From NCBI GenBank assembly GCA_014218235.1, contig CM024753.1, positions 185,542,348-185,606,347 of the forward strand: a stretch of 64,000 bases of DNA, given 5' to 3'. Positions 45,442 to 56,552 of the stretch are shown in pieces. The notes under the pieces were generated by a model. That model was not told the origin of the DNA, did not search any database, and was given only the letters and a program-made list of their open reading frames with translations. Positions within the stretch are counted from its first letter, which is position 1. Each line of letters opens with the position of its first letter. Both the position numbers and the translations under genes were made by a program. The stretch is from Colocasia esculenta (taxonomy: Eukaryota > Streptophyta > Magnoliopsida > Alismatales > Araceae).

Positions 45442-47743
45442 CAGGTGGCTAAACGCAATCGGCCAGCTCATTCGGAAAAGAATGTGCAAACTAGTGGGTC
45501 AATGTCTTATGCGACCCACAACCATAATTGGTAAGTATATTAACTTTCAATTGCCTAATACATTAATTATTATTGTGAAACTAACTACTTTTGTTCAATT
45601 TTAAGCATCACGAGCTCGAGCGTGCCCCTACAATTTGCGAGTTATTTGATCGGACTCATAAGCGGAAGGGGACGGATGACTATGTCAGTGAGAGTGCTCG
45701 CACGATTGCCGTAAGTCAAAATATAATTTTTTAATTCAATTTAAATATTAAAAAAAATATGATTTGAATAATATATTTTTAATTTGTTCTGCAGGAGACC
45801 TATGAGAGGACGATGGAGGATCGCTATGCAGAGGGCACTCCCCAGCCAGACTTGGATCTGGAGGTCTGGGTCGATGCATCGAGAGGGCCGAGTGTATGGC
45901 TTTGGGGATAGCCTGGATACTACTCCAGTGTTGTCTTCATATGCGAGTTCAGTCGCTCCTCAGGCCTACGCGAGTTCGTCTACTGCGACGCCCGGTAGTG
46001 GTGGAAACGACATCAGAACCCTCATCCGGGAAGAGCTATCATAGCAGTTGCCGCTGCACCTTGGCGCCATGCTCAAGCAGTTGGTGGCTGCCGTCCGAGG
46101 AGCAGGCACCTCACAGCAATCCCTTTAGATCAGTATTACTATTAATTTCATATAGTTTGAATGAAATGAAATCACTAATCTAAACTGTTAAAACATGCAA
46201 ACCACTAATCTAAAAAAAACCCAAATGACAGAATTCTAATCAGATTTCCAGTTTGGGTTCGGAGCTCAAACCACTAATCTTAAAGAAACCTAAATGAAAA
46301 GGATCATAACACGCAATCCGGGGGTCCAAAATCAGAAATAGGGATCTGATTGGCGTGCCCATTCGCTCCGACACGACCAGGTGGGTGAGAGTGACATGTG
46401 AGAACTAACAAAATTCTAATCGGATTCCCAGTTTGGGTTCGGCGCTCAAATCACTAATCTTAAAAAAACCTAAATAAAAAGGATCAGAACACGCAAGCCG
46501 AGGGGTCCAAAATCAGAAATAAGGATCCGATCGGCATGCCATTCACTCCAACATGACCGGGTGGGTGAGATTGACGTGTGGGAACTGACGGAATTCTAAT
46601 CGGATTCCCAGTTTGGGTTTGGCGTTCAAACCCCTACTCTTAAAAAAAACCTAAATAAAAAGGATCATAGCACGTAACCTGAGGGTCCAAAATCAGAAAT
46701 AGGAATTCGATCGGCATGTCGTTCACTCCGACACAACCGGGTGGGTGAGAGTGACGTGTGGGAACTGACGGAGTTTTAATCGGATTCTCGGTTTGGGATC
46801 GACGCTCAAACCACTAATCTTAAAAAACCTAAATGAAAAGGATCAGAACACGCAACCCGGGGGTCCAAAATCAGAAATAGGGATCCAATCGGCATGTCGT
46901 TCTCTCTGACAAGACCAGGTGGTTGAGAGTGACGTGTAGGAACTGACGGAATTCTAATCGGATTCCCGGTTTGGGTTCGGCGCTCAAACCACTAATCTTA
47001 AAAAAACCTAAATGAAAAGGATCAGAACACGCAACCTGGGGGTCCAAAATCAGAAATAGGGACCTGATCGTCATGTCGTTCACTCCGACATGATCGGGTG
47101 GGTGAGAGTGACGTGTGGAAACTGACGAAATTCTAATCGGATTCCTGGTTTGGGTTCGGCGCTCAAACCACTAATCTTAAAAAAACCTAAATGAAAAGGA
47201 TCAGAACACGTAACTCGGGAGTCCAAAATTAGAAATAGGGATCCGATCGGCGTGCCGTTCGGTTCGACACGATCGAATGGATGAGAGTGACATGTGGGAA
47301 CTGACGGAATTCTAATCGGATTCTCAGTTTGGATTCGGCGCTCAAACCACTAATCTTAAAAGAACTTAAATTAAAATGATTAGAACACGCAACCTAGGGG
47401 TCCAAAATCAAAAATAGGGATTCGATCGGCGTGCTCTTTGCTCCGACATGATCGAGTGGGTGAGAGTGACGTGTGAGAACTGACAGAATTTTAATCAGAT
47501 TCTCGGTTTAGGTTCGGCACTCAAACCACTAATCTTAAAAAAAAACTTAAATGAAAAGGATCAGAAATATTTTCTAATTAAACTTAGTGAATATTCATAT
47601 ATTTTGAATTTAAAATTTTAAAAAATAATGTTTATATATTACTTTTATTTATGTTTCTAATGTTTGTTTTTATAATATAGGATCCTCCGGCACCTGACGA
47701 TCATGAGGCGGGGAGAGCGGACGATCCAACAGATCTTTCTTGA
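45442..47743 (+). pseudogene. CACTA (En/Spm, Transposase_24-like) transposase relic, C-terminal exons
   Basis: Resembles the plant transposase (Ptta/En/Spm) family. Pieces are: 45450-45530, reading SEKNVQTSGSMSYATHNHN; exon 45606-45710, HHELERAPTICELFDRTHKR then KGTDDYVSESARTIA with a GTAAGT donor; from 45795 (after TTCTGCAG), ETYERTMEDRYAEGTPQPDL then LEVWVDASRGP, a one-base frame loss near 45888, and RVYGFGDSLDTTPVLSSYAS. A TAG at 46042 replaces an expected Gln codon, after which QQLPLHLGAMLKQLV continues to 46128. A last small exon at 47681-47743 (DPPAPDDHEAGRADDPTDLS) follows an acceptor TATAATATAG. The 1.5-kb gap is filled by tandem repeats. Not functional as it stands. Confidence 0.75.
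46190..47566. repeat. 180-bp satellite-like tandem array, about 7.5 units
   Basis: Unit starts (TTCTAATC or TTTTAATC) fall near 46234, 46414, 46594, 46774, 46950, 47129, 47308 and 47487. Each unit has CGGATTCCCAGTTTGGGTTC, AAACCACTAATCTTAAA, GTCCAAAATCAGAAATAGG and GGGTGAGAGTGACGTGTG. Units differ by point changes only. The array lies between the last two exons of the transposase relic. Confidence 0.95.
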
Positions 47744-47900
47744 TTTTTATTTGTTATTATTATGGATGTTTCATATTTGTTGTGATTGATTATTTTATGT
47801 TAATTGTTATTTATTGTGGATGTTCCTTTGAATATTAATTTTAGCAAGTTTTTCAATTTATCATTGTTATTTAATTGTATTTTTAAAAAACATTAAAAAG

Positions 47901-49492
47901 TGTTGAACCACTCTTATATTTTACCCTTATATTTTGGTGATAACAAAACTTATGATTAATTAAATATTAAATATATTTAATATCATTTTTTAATAAATTA
48001 AATATCATAATTTTTAATAAATATAAATTTATGGCATTATTGCTGTGTGATTTGCACTAAAAAGTTAAATCGATGTCTATTCAATATACATCGATTTCAT
48101 CTCACAAAGTGCCACATCGATTTGTTTGAAAACATGGATTTTACTCAAACATCGATTTACTTGAAAACATGGATTTCACTTAAACATCGATTTGCTTGAA
48201 AACATCAATTTCACTTAAACATCGATTCTAACATGGATTTCACTTAAACATCGATTTACTTGAAAACATAGATGTCACTCAAACATCGATTTGCTTGAAA
48301 ACGTGGGTTTCACTTAAACATCGATTTGCTTGAAAACATCGATTTCACTTAAACATCGATTCTAACATGGATTTCACTTAAACATCGATTCGCTTGAAAA
48401 CATCGATTTCACTTAAACATCAATTCTGTTCAAACATTGATTTCACTTAAACATCGATTATAATATCGATTTCACTTAAACATCGATTCGCTTGAAAACA
48501 TGGATTTCAACATGGATTTCACTTAAACATGGATTCTGTTCAAACATAGATTTCAACTTAAACATTGATTTCCTTTATATTTCAAAATGTTTTTGACATC
48601 TAGTGAAAAGTCAAATATTTTCTGACAGAAGATCTTTTTTATCTCTCTAGATCTCTTCTTTTCTGTTAGACAAAAAGGGGCTTACCTACCACTTCTGGGT
48701 GACAGCAAGAAATATAGAGGTATGAACCTTTTTAACAGAAACACTCTTTTATCTAAACACTTTCTTTTATGCTTGCAGACCTCGTAGACCACAAAATATC
48801 AGAAAAAGAGAAGATGAGCAACAACTAGAACTCCAACAGATTTGTTCAAGTCTGCTCATATAAAAGATGAAGCAATGTTGAAGAACAAGCAGAGAGCTTT
48901 CCTGAAGATCTTTAAAGGAGTGTGCATCCTGTGAGAAACTTGAGTTTCACATACACTCAAAGGAAAAGAGAGAAAGAGCATGAGCCCAAGAAGAAGTGCT
49001 CAAGCCTCTGAAGCCTTCAAGCTTCAAGCTCCTTCTCCTCTCTTCACTCTCTCTCTATGGTCATTGTAATTCTTGGGGAGAGTCCTTCGCTGAGAGTTTC
49101 TGGGTTAGAGTCCATTCTTGTAAAACTCTCAACTTTGTTCTTTCTTTTCTAAGAAAGATTTCAGTCCAGCTATAGGACTGTATACAGTGAGTCTCTTCCT
49201 ACGTGAAGAGTTGGCCAGTGTAGTTGCTGGCGTTTTTTGTCTAGCTGAGGGACTGTACTCAATGTAGAACCTAGCTAGGGGTTTAAGTCTAGCAGAACCA
49301 CACTGAGTTTGTACCAGGAGGTTGGCTTCTTTATTTGTAAGAGAAGTGGGCTGCCTTCTTGCCCGGGAAAGAGAAGAAGACCAGCTGGGGTGCTGGGTGT
49401 TGTATTATCCTTGAGGAGTCTGTACCCTTGGTTAGTAAAATCCCAAGAGATTGCTTCAGGACTGAACGTAGGACTTCCATGTGGGAAGGTGT
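47901..49492 (+). mobile_element. Truncated LTR of the SIRE-type family seen as solo LTR
   Basis: Starts TGTTGAACCACTC after the CACTA tail, shares the start and the GTAGGACTTCCATGTGGGAAGG segment with the solo LTR at 41012-42771, and is cut at 49492 by a gypsy LTR beginning TGTAACGATCC. The missing end (…GGCCAACA) is not found further right. Confidence 0.85.
48056..48575. repeat. Dense ACATCGATTT short tandem array in the LTR
   Basis: More than 20 units of about 17-18 bases alternate between CATCGATTTCACTTAAA and CATCGATTTGCTTGAAAA, with variants. Located in the U3 part of the LTR, where promoter or enhancer repeats are common in retroelements. Its function is unknown. Confidence 0.9.
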
Positions 49493-50159
49493 AACGATCC
49501 GACCTCCCGGACCCCCGCCAGGGACCCCGAAGGTTGCGTCGCCACCCACGGATCCGAAGATTCGAAAGGGTTAGAAGAAATAGACTAGTGAGATATGTAC
49601 TGAATTTAAATAACTATAACAATATGTACAATATACAAAGGTCTGTACAACATGTCCCAAGCAAAAGTACAGGTACAAGAAGAAAGGTGCAGTCCTTAAG
49701 GGGCATACCCCGAGGACTTGCAAAGCACAACTCTTAGCTCACTCGACTACAAGAGCTCACGACACTCAGCTCTCACTGCTGCTGACAACACAAGGCGCCA
49801 CAACCGCCTTCGCAACCCGTTCGACACCGAGCTCTCGCGACGACGAGCCCCTAGCTGATGGAAGTAGGGGGGTGAGCCTCGCGAACAAGGCCCAGTAGGG
49901 ATTATCAGTCCCTCACCGACCAGAGCAACAGGAACTCCGAAAATAGGAAACTATCTTAGAAAGCTGTAAAGCGAGGAACACCTACAGCAGGGTACTACTA
50001 AGCAGCGGAAGAGAACAGGGCAATGCCACGACCACCAACCGAGGTCGGGCCACACACACAACTCCCGCATAAACCAACGGAGTCGGGCACACAACGGAAG
50101 CAACCCTCGGCACACTCACCGAGACCACGCAACAACCAAGTGAGAACGACGTCTAGCAA
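49493..50159 (-). mobile_element. Gypsy (chromovirus-like) LTR fragment
   Basis: Begins TGTAACGATCCGACC and carries the GGCCCAGTAGGGATT and GTGAGCCTCGCG module in the same relative place as the Tekay LTR at 33.5 kb, but is otherwise diverged. It is cut near 50159, where RTE sequence begins. Confidence 0.65.
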
Positions 50160-50767
50160 ACTAACTACATTCAAAGTAACCTCACCTACGATAAGTTTTA
50201 TTAAGATAAGTCTATCTCCCAATCTATTAACTTCTACAACTTTCTCTTTTAAGTCTTTATCTATTATTATGGCCACACCATTTCTAGAGTTACTAGTTCC
50301 TGTATACCAAATTTTATAACCATCAATATCTTTAGCTTTAGATCCTTTCCACCTAGTTTCTTGTAGACAAGCTATGCTAACCCTTCTATCCCTCATTAAC
50401 TTGACCAACTTCAAACCCTTACCTGTTAAAGTTCCTATATTCCAAGTAGCTAGACGAATCCTATGTTTTTGGACTAACTTCTTTACCCGTGTTCGTCCAA
50501 CCCCACACGGGAACCCTTGCCTATTTGACACCGCAATCGGGCGCCATCGTGGCGCGTCGCTTATGGGGAACGCCCTAGCTGGCCCTAGCTCACTTATCAT
50601 TCCATCCGAGTTCCGATGAAACGCGTCGCTTACGGGGGACGCCCTAGCATTAGCACAAATATTTAGATCAGAATTCATGTAAGGATTTGACGTTATTTTA
50701 CTGCTGGCTGTCAACCTAACGCAAACCCTCCTCCTTTCTCACCCGGGCTTGGGGCTGGCTACGGCGG
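50160..50767 (-). pseudogene. RTE-clade LINE fragment, 5' end and endonuclease domain
   Basis: Minus-strand frame starting at 50714. The AP-endonuclease-like domain reads RIRLATWNIGTLTGK, then VSIACLQETRWKG, GYKIWYTG and RNGVAIIIDKDLKEKVVEV, a pattern typical of plant RTE LINEs. The leader (GCCGTAGCCAGCCCCAAGCC) is present, but the sequence stops after VTLNVVS, before the rest of the endonuclease and all of RT. The open frame runs on into the gypsy LTR fragment to 49998, giving a chimeric 238-codon frame with no meaning as a protein. Confidence 0.85.
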
Positions 50768-52982
50768 AGTTATGATGAAAACTCCCTATGAACTCTTAAA
50801 AGGTAAGAAACCTAGCATTGGGTATTTCAGAGTTTTTGGCTCCAAAGTGTTTATACATAACAATGATAAAGTTGATTTAGACAAGTTTGAAGCCAAAAAT
50901 GATCCAGGTATTTTCTTAGGATACTCAGAACACTGTAGGGCTTATAGAGTGTTTAACAATAAAAATAGAACTGTGGAAGAAACTCCACATGTTGTTTTTG
51001 ATGAGTATCATGCAAAGACTAATGATGCAAATTCTCGCAGGTATGATGATGAAGATGCAGGAACAATACTTGAGAAACAACAAGAGAAAACAAAAAGAAA
51101 TCCTCAAGTACAAATAAAAACAAACAATGCATACTTTCGCAGGTACGATGATGATGATGGAGGAATACTCTTCAGAAAACAAGATGATGAAAGTGAAGAA
51201 GATCCTCAAGAGGAAAAGACACAAAATGAAGATCTTCAAGATCCTCTTCCTCTAGTCCAAGATCAATTTCCTCAAGTCCCAATACATCTTCCTCAAGTCC
51301 AAGATCAACCAGGTCCTTCAACAATAAAAACTGTCAGGTATTCAAAAGATCACCCACTTGATAATGTAATTGGAAATATAAATGATAAAGTTCAAACTAG
51401 GTCTCAGGTTAGACAAATAGTTGAACAAGATCATTTAGCGTTTGTCTCTCAAGTGGAACCTAAAAATGTTGAAGAGGCTCTAAAAGAAAATTCTTGGATA
51501 GATGCCATGCATGAGAAACTAGGACAATTTGAAAGAAATAATGTCTGGAGTTTAGTTCCTAGAACCCCTGAAATTTCTGTCATTGGAACAAGATGGGTGT
51601 TTAGGAATAAGCTAAATGAAGAGGGTAAAGTGGTGAGAAACAAAGTTAGACTGGTAGCAAAAGGGTATAACTAAGAATTTGGGATAGATTTTGAAGAATC
51701 CTTTGCACCTGTAGCAAGGCTTGAAGTAGTTAGGATCTTGTTAGCATATGCATGTTCAAACAAGTTCAAACCTTTTCAAATGAATGTTAAAATTGCTTTC
51801 TTAAATGGCTACATCAAAGAGGAGGTCTATGTTTCTCAACCACCTAGATTTGAGGACAATGAAAAGCCTAACCATGTTTATAAGTTGCACAAAGCTCTCT
51901 ATGGTTTGAAACAGGCACCTCGAGCTTGGTACGATAGACTAATCAACTTTTTGGTGAGTAAAAACTACTCCAGAGGTAAAGTGGATCAAACTCTCTTCAC
52001 TAAACATGTTCGCAATCATATCATTGTTGTTCAAGTCTATGTGGACGACATCATTTTTGGTTCCACTAACCCATCACTGTGTGAAGAGTTCTCTAAACAC
52101 ATGCACGATGAATTTGAGATGAGTCTAATGGGGGAGCTTCAATTTTTTCTTGGCTTGCAGGTAAAGCAACATGAAGATGGCTTCTTCATTAATCAAGAAA
52201 AATATATCAAGGAGCTTCTAAAAAGATTTCATTTTGAACAAGCCAAGCCTGCCTCAACCCCGATGAGCACAAGTATTAAACTTGAAAATGATGAGAAAGG
52301 TAAACTGATAGATGCAAAGCAATTCAGAGGTATGATTGGCTCTCTCCTTTACCTTACTGCATCTCGACCAGATATACAGTTCAGTGCTTGCCTTTGTGCT
52401 AGATACCAATCTAATCCAAAGGAAAGCCATTTGGTTGCAGTAAAAAGGATTTTCAGATATCTCTCAGGTACACAGGGTTTGGGTTTATGGTATCTAGCAA
52501 GTAGTAATTTTAACTTGATTTCATATTCTGATGCTGATTATGCTGGATGTAAAATTGATAGAAAAAGTACTAGTGGGTATTGTCAATTTCTTGGTGGCTG
52601 CATGGTTTCGTGGGCATCCAAGAAGCAACACTCGGTTGCACTCTCCGCTGTAGAGGCAGAATATGTTGCTGCAGGGAGTTGTGCGGCTCAAGTGTTGTGG
52701 ATCAAAAGTCAGTTGTGTGACTACAACATTGACATTGGATGCACACACATCTTATGTGACAACACCAGTGCTATCAACCTTTCCAAAAACCCAATTCAAC
52801 ACTCAAGAACCAAACACATTGAAATTCGACATCATTTCTTGAGAAATGAGGTAGCCAACAAATCCTTGGAGCTTAGCTTCATACCCACTGAGCAGCAACT
52901 TGCTGATATCTTCACAAAACCCTTGTCTGAAGACAGGTTCACTTCATTGAGGAGAAAATTGGGCTTGTGTAAAATGCAATGA
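50768..52982 (+). pseudogene. SIRE-type copia pol: integrase C-terminus, RT and RNase H, one stop
   Basis: Starts abruptly in the integrase C-terminus (TPYELLKGKKPSIGYFRVFG), so the 5' LTR, gag, protease and most of integrase are missing. RT shows NVWSLVPRTPE, GTRWVFRNKLNEEG, the catalytic VYVDDIIFGSTN and LYGLKQAPRAWYDRL. RNase H shows YSDADYAGCKIDRKSTSGYC, VALSAVEAEYVAAGSCAAQ and CDNTSAINLSKNP. The end is TKPLSEDRFTSLRRKLGL. The only break is TAA at 51672-51674, between KGYN and EFGIDFEESFAP, where the family has Gln (CAA), so a single C-to-T change explains it. There are two internal repeats of NDAN/NNAYFRRYDD near residues 84-130. Confidence 0.93.
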
Positions 52983-53439
52983 AACTCATACCTAATTTTG
53001 GAGTATATGCTCCTTGTGTGTAATGACTATAGGGTATATCAAATGGTGAAAGGTGGAAGAACAAGTCATGCTTGTTCGGAAACTATCATTATGCGTGAGA
53101 AAACATTCTCCGCCACGTATCCATAGTCAAGCTGCATATAAAGGTCATCCACTTCAAATGGGGTATATAGTTTCTCTTCAATCTGCCCATTTACTTTTGA
53201 AAACAAATGAATTTCTAGGTTCATGTGCTTATGAATGCTTTCATGTGTGCAAATGCTTGCCATGCATATAAATATGTTGTTTGAATTGCTTGAATTGTTG
53301 AGTCATCACATGCACACACTATGGGGGAGTAAGTTCAGTCTTGGTGAGTGAATTCATGAGGGAAAATCTCCATTCTTCATATGTCCTAATTTCCCAGGCA
53401 TGAAGTTCCAATCTCTCTCACTTTTCAGTCTTAAAGCTG

Positions 53440-53700
53440 ATTTGTCAAGCTTCTGTCCACAGCCCTAAATTCACCTGTTGATAGCTATGCCTTCACAGAA
53501 CCCAGGATTTGCAGCCTGTGTGCATCTGTCGATAGCCATGCACAGTTTATGATCTCCCCGAACTCCATGTTTTCAGTCTGTGTGCATCTGTGGACAGCAA
53601 GCACCCCTGCTGTCAACAACCATGATCTGCCTGAACCCAGTGTTTCCCAACTGCCTGCATCTGTCGACAGGCTCCAATTTGCTGTCGACAGATACACATT
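53440..53700. repeat. Second cluster of CTGTCGACAG-type palindromes (between pol and env-like ORF)
   Basis: About seven degenerate to perfect copies lie near 53455, 53478, 53527, 53588, 53609, 53662 and 53683, plus a separate perfect one near 54747. They lie in the non-coding interval 52983-55024, which otherwise shows no gene. The TATA-like CTATAAACC near 54900 precedes the env-like ORF. Confidence 0.75.
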
Positions 53701-55024
53701 TCACTAAATTCTTCATCTTTTCTTCACATCCTTCATGAGCATGTTCATACATTTAATGTAAGGTGAAAATTGGGTTCTTACTTGTGTTATAATCTTTCAT
53801 ATCCACACAATACCAAAGATATTGTCTGAATCACAATGATCTTGACATACTACTCTTGTATGAGTCTAGGTTGTATCATTCAGAGTACATTGCACGAATC
53901 TAATGAGTTTAACCTAACTCACTTGAATGATTCCCTTGTGGATAATCATTTTTCCCAAGTGACTTGATAAGTCGGAAGGTCATTGAACTTTATGTCTTGC
54001 ATTGGCTTTTAACCTTAAATACTCATTGACCTTGATTTAAATCAAATTTAAAAAAAAAGGAGAAAATCTACATATTTCTCACACTACATAGTGTATCCAC
54101 ACAATAATGTAACGGGGCAAAGGCAGAGCAATGATGAGTATTACTGAGTAACCGAGGACATTGACATCAAAAATATCTGTCTTCGCGTCAAAAAATTTAT
54201 TCATTATCTCTATATAATGGAATGATGGTCACTCTTACCGAGTAACTGAGGATACGGGCATTCCTCATGTCTATCCTCACGTCAAAAGGTGATAGTGATC
54301 CTAATTGCCACTTTTCCCATTGAATTGTTACAAGTAATAATAAAAAGTAGAAATAGAGTATAGCCTCCAAATTTTTTAAATCATGGGCAATTAGTTATTT
54401 TTGTTTATCTGCTCATGTAGACATCTTTTTCATATACCAACTGAACATCACCCACTAGGAAATATGGTTTTCTACAATGGTTTTATTCAAAGGGGTTATC
54501 TTCTTTTCATCTACTTTTGTACGATGTGTTCTTAATGCTCTAACTTGAGACTTCTGGAGTATTATTTCACAACCATTGTAGATTTTTGACGTGTCTTAAT
54601 ATTAGTGGGTATGACATCTTATAATGTGTGTATACCTATTTTCCACCTTAAATACCATTTGGACGCTCATTTCCAAGCAAAATTCTGTCAAAAAACTCAA
54701 ATCTGGCAAATTCTGTCTGTGTCTATCGATATATGAATAGTCACCTGTCGACAGCCGGCGGCCAGGGCAGTTTAGAAGCCCAACCGGTGCACCTTTTTGG
54801 GCTGGATTTTTTGGGTCCCTTCCCATTCAAACTCTTTCACAAACTCTTTAAAAGGGAACCCACGCCTCTTCTTCCTTTCCCCACCCCCCTCTCCTTCCTC
54901 TATAAACCCCAACCTTCCTTCTCCAGGGCGCCAGACCTAGATTTCGGTCCTTTCTGGTTCTCTTCTAACCTTCCTGTCTCCTTCTCTTTTCAGAGCTCTT
55001 CTCTACTCCGACCTCCTATTCCTC

Positions 55025-56250
55025 ATGGCTCCCAAGGGGAAACGTCTTGCTTCCCGCCACCGTCCCCTCTCTCCATAAGCTGGCGAGGGCTCCGGGCTCC
55101 TGTCGAGCGCCGCAGCAAGCATCGGGACGACCGTTTGTCGAAACTCATTGTCCCTCCAAATCTGAAACTCGTCAAAGTTCTCAACACCTTCACCAAGTTC
55201 GTCCAACCCCGCTATGTTGATTTTGTCTCGCTGGAAAATATGTTCCCAGATCTGTAGCCCCTCTTCGACATCCAGGGCTGGACTTCCTTCTGTTACTCCC
55301 ACATTCGGTATTCTCCCACCGCTGTGACGGAGTTCTACAACAATCTGGGGATCACAGATTCTGGTAACCTCTATACCATAGTCAAAGGCACTCCCTTCCA
55401 AATCACCCCTAATCTTCTTACTCGTGCCTTTCAAATCCCCAATTCTGGCATTCATGTTCTGTTAAATCATCCTTCTGCATCCGATTACTACACTCTCATC
55501 ACTTTGCAGCCATACAATTCTACCAAAGATCGTATGAAGTTGAATGTCAATTCCTTCCCTCCTCTTCATCGTCTTATTCATCACATTTTCACCACCATTA
55601 TTGTGCCCAAGGATGGCAGCAGGGAACTTGTGACCGAAGTTCACAAATCCCTTTTCTACTCTTTTCTTAATGGTGAACAAGTCAATCTGCCTCTTCTTAT
55701 GATCGACCTAATCAGGCAATGCTTCAGGAACCCCAAAAGGTCGATGCCCTATGCTTGCCCCATTACCTCTCTCCTTCTGTTCATTGGCATCCACATTCTG
55801 AAAGGGGAGTTGGTTGATCTCAAATCCCGCAGTTCTTTTGATCTTACTGCCACCCATAGGATGGGCTACAAGCTTGTTGATGGGAAAGTCTCACGGGATC
55901 TCAAGGGCAAGGAGAAGGATGTTGAAGAAGAAGATTTTGAGGATGAGGAATCAGGGGATGAAGACTCCCATGCTGAACCAATGGATGCTCAGGGAGATGA
56001 TGATAATGATGTTGAAGACCAAGTGCCTCAAGAGCAATCTCTTCGACATTTCATATCTGCTCAAATGGCCCAAATGCATCAACAAATGACCACTGGCTTT
56101 GCACAGCTCAATGCTCGATTTGATCATGTTGATACAAGGATGGATGCATTGGCTGACACTCACGTGCAGATTCAGCACAGACTTACGAGGCTCTCTACTG
56201 AGTTTCATGAGTTTCGTCATCCCCCTGCTCCTGGGAATGATGATGTCTAG
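55025..56250 (+). pseudogene. Envelope-like third ORF of the SIRE-type copia element (frameshift and stop)
   Basis: SIRE elements often carry an extra ORF 3' of pol, called envelope-like from its predicted features; its function is unproven. Here ATG at 55025 (MAPKGKRLASRH) meets a stop after 17 codons. The conserved protein continues one frame over (LIVPPNLKLVKVLNTFTKFV, YVDFVSLENMFPDL), consistent with one lost base near 55030-55075. TAG at 55255 then interrupts. The rest is open to 56250: EFYNNLGITDSGNLYTIVKG, an acidic hinge (about 55920-56030) and a coiled-coil-like Gln-rich tail. No clear signal peptide is seen. Confidence 0.7.
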
Positions 56251-56539
56251 AGCGTCTAGGAGTCAATTATCTAGTGTTTCCTTTCCTATGGTCTGAGTCT
56301 TCTCACTGATGTCTTAGTTTGCTGTGTCAGTCCTGTCATATCCCTTCTTTTGCATTTCTTTAAGTCCTGTCATGAAAATCTTTTGTAACTGTGTGTACTG
56401 AATGATCAAGAAATGAAATTCACAGTTATTTACTTGCTTCCTATTCATGCGAACATGATCTTTCTTTTTTGATATTGCCAAAAGGGGGAGAACCATCAAT
56501 ACATCAATTGTGCATAAATTGAAAAATTTGTCATCATCA

Positions 56540-56552
56540 AAAAGGGGGAGAA
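56540..56552 (+). promoter_or_regulatory. Polypurine tract of the SIRE-type copia element
   Basis: AAAAGGGGGAGAA directly precedes TGTTGGGTTC. A second copy of the motif (AAAAGGGGGAGAA near 56482) lies upstream, as often seen in SIRE elements. Confidence 0.85.

Noticed and set aside
46190..47566. Regular repeats considered as a CRISPR array
   Set aside because: Units are 180 bp, contiguous and without unique spacers, in a plant nuclear context. It is a satellite-type tandem array.
49998..50714. A 238-codon frame as one protein
   Set aside because: Its first two thirds are RTE endonuclease and the last third is antisense gypsy LTR, so it is a junction artefact.
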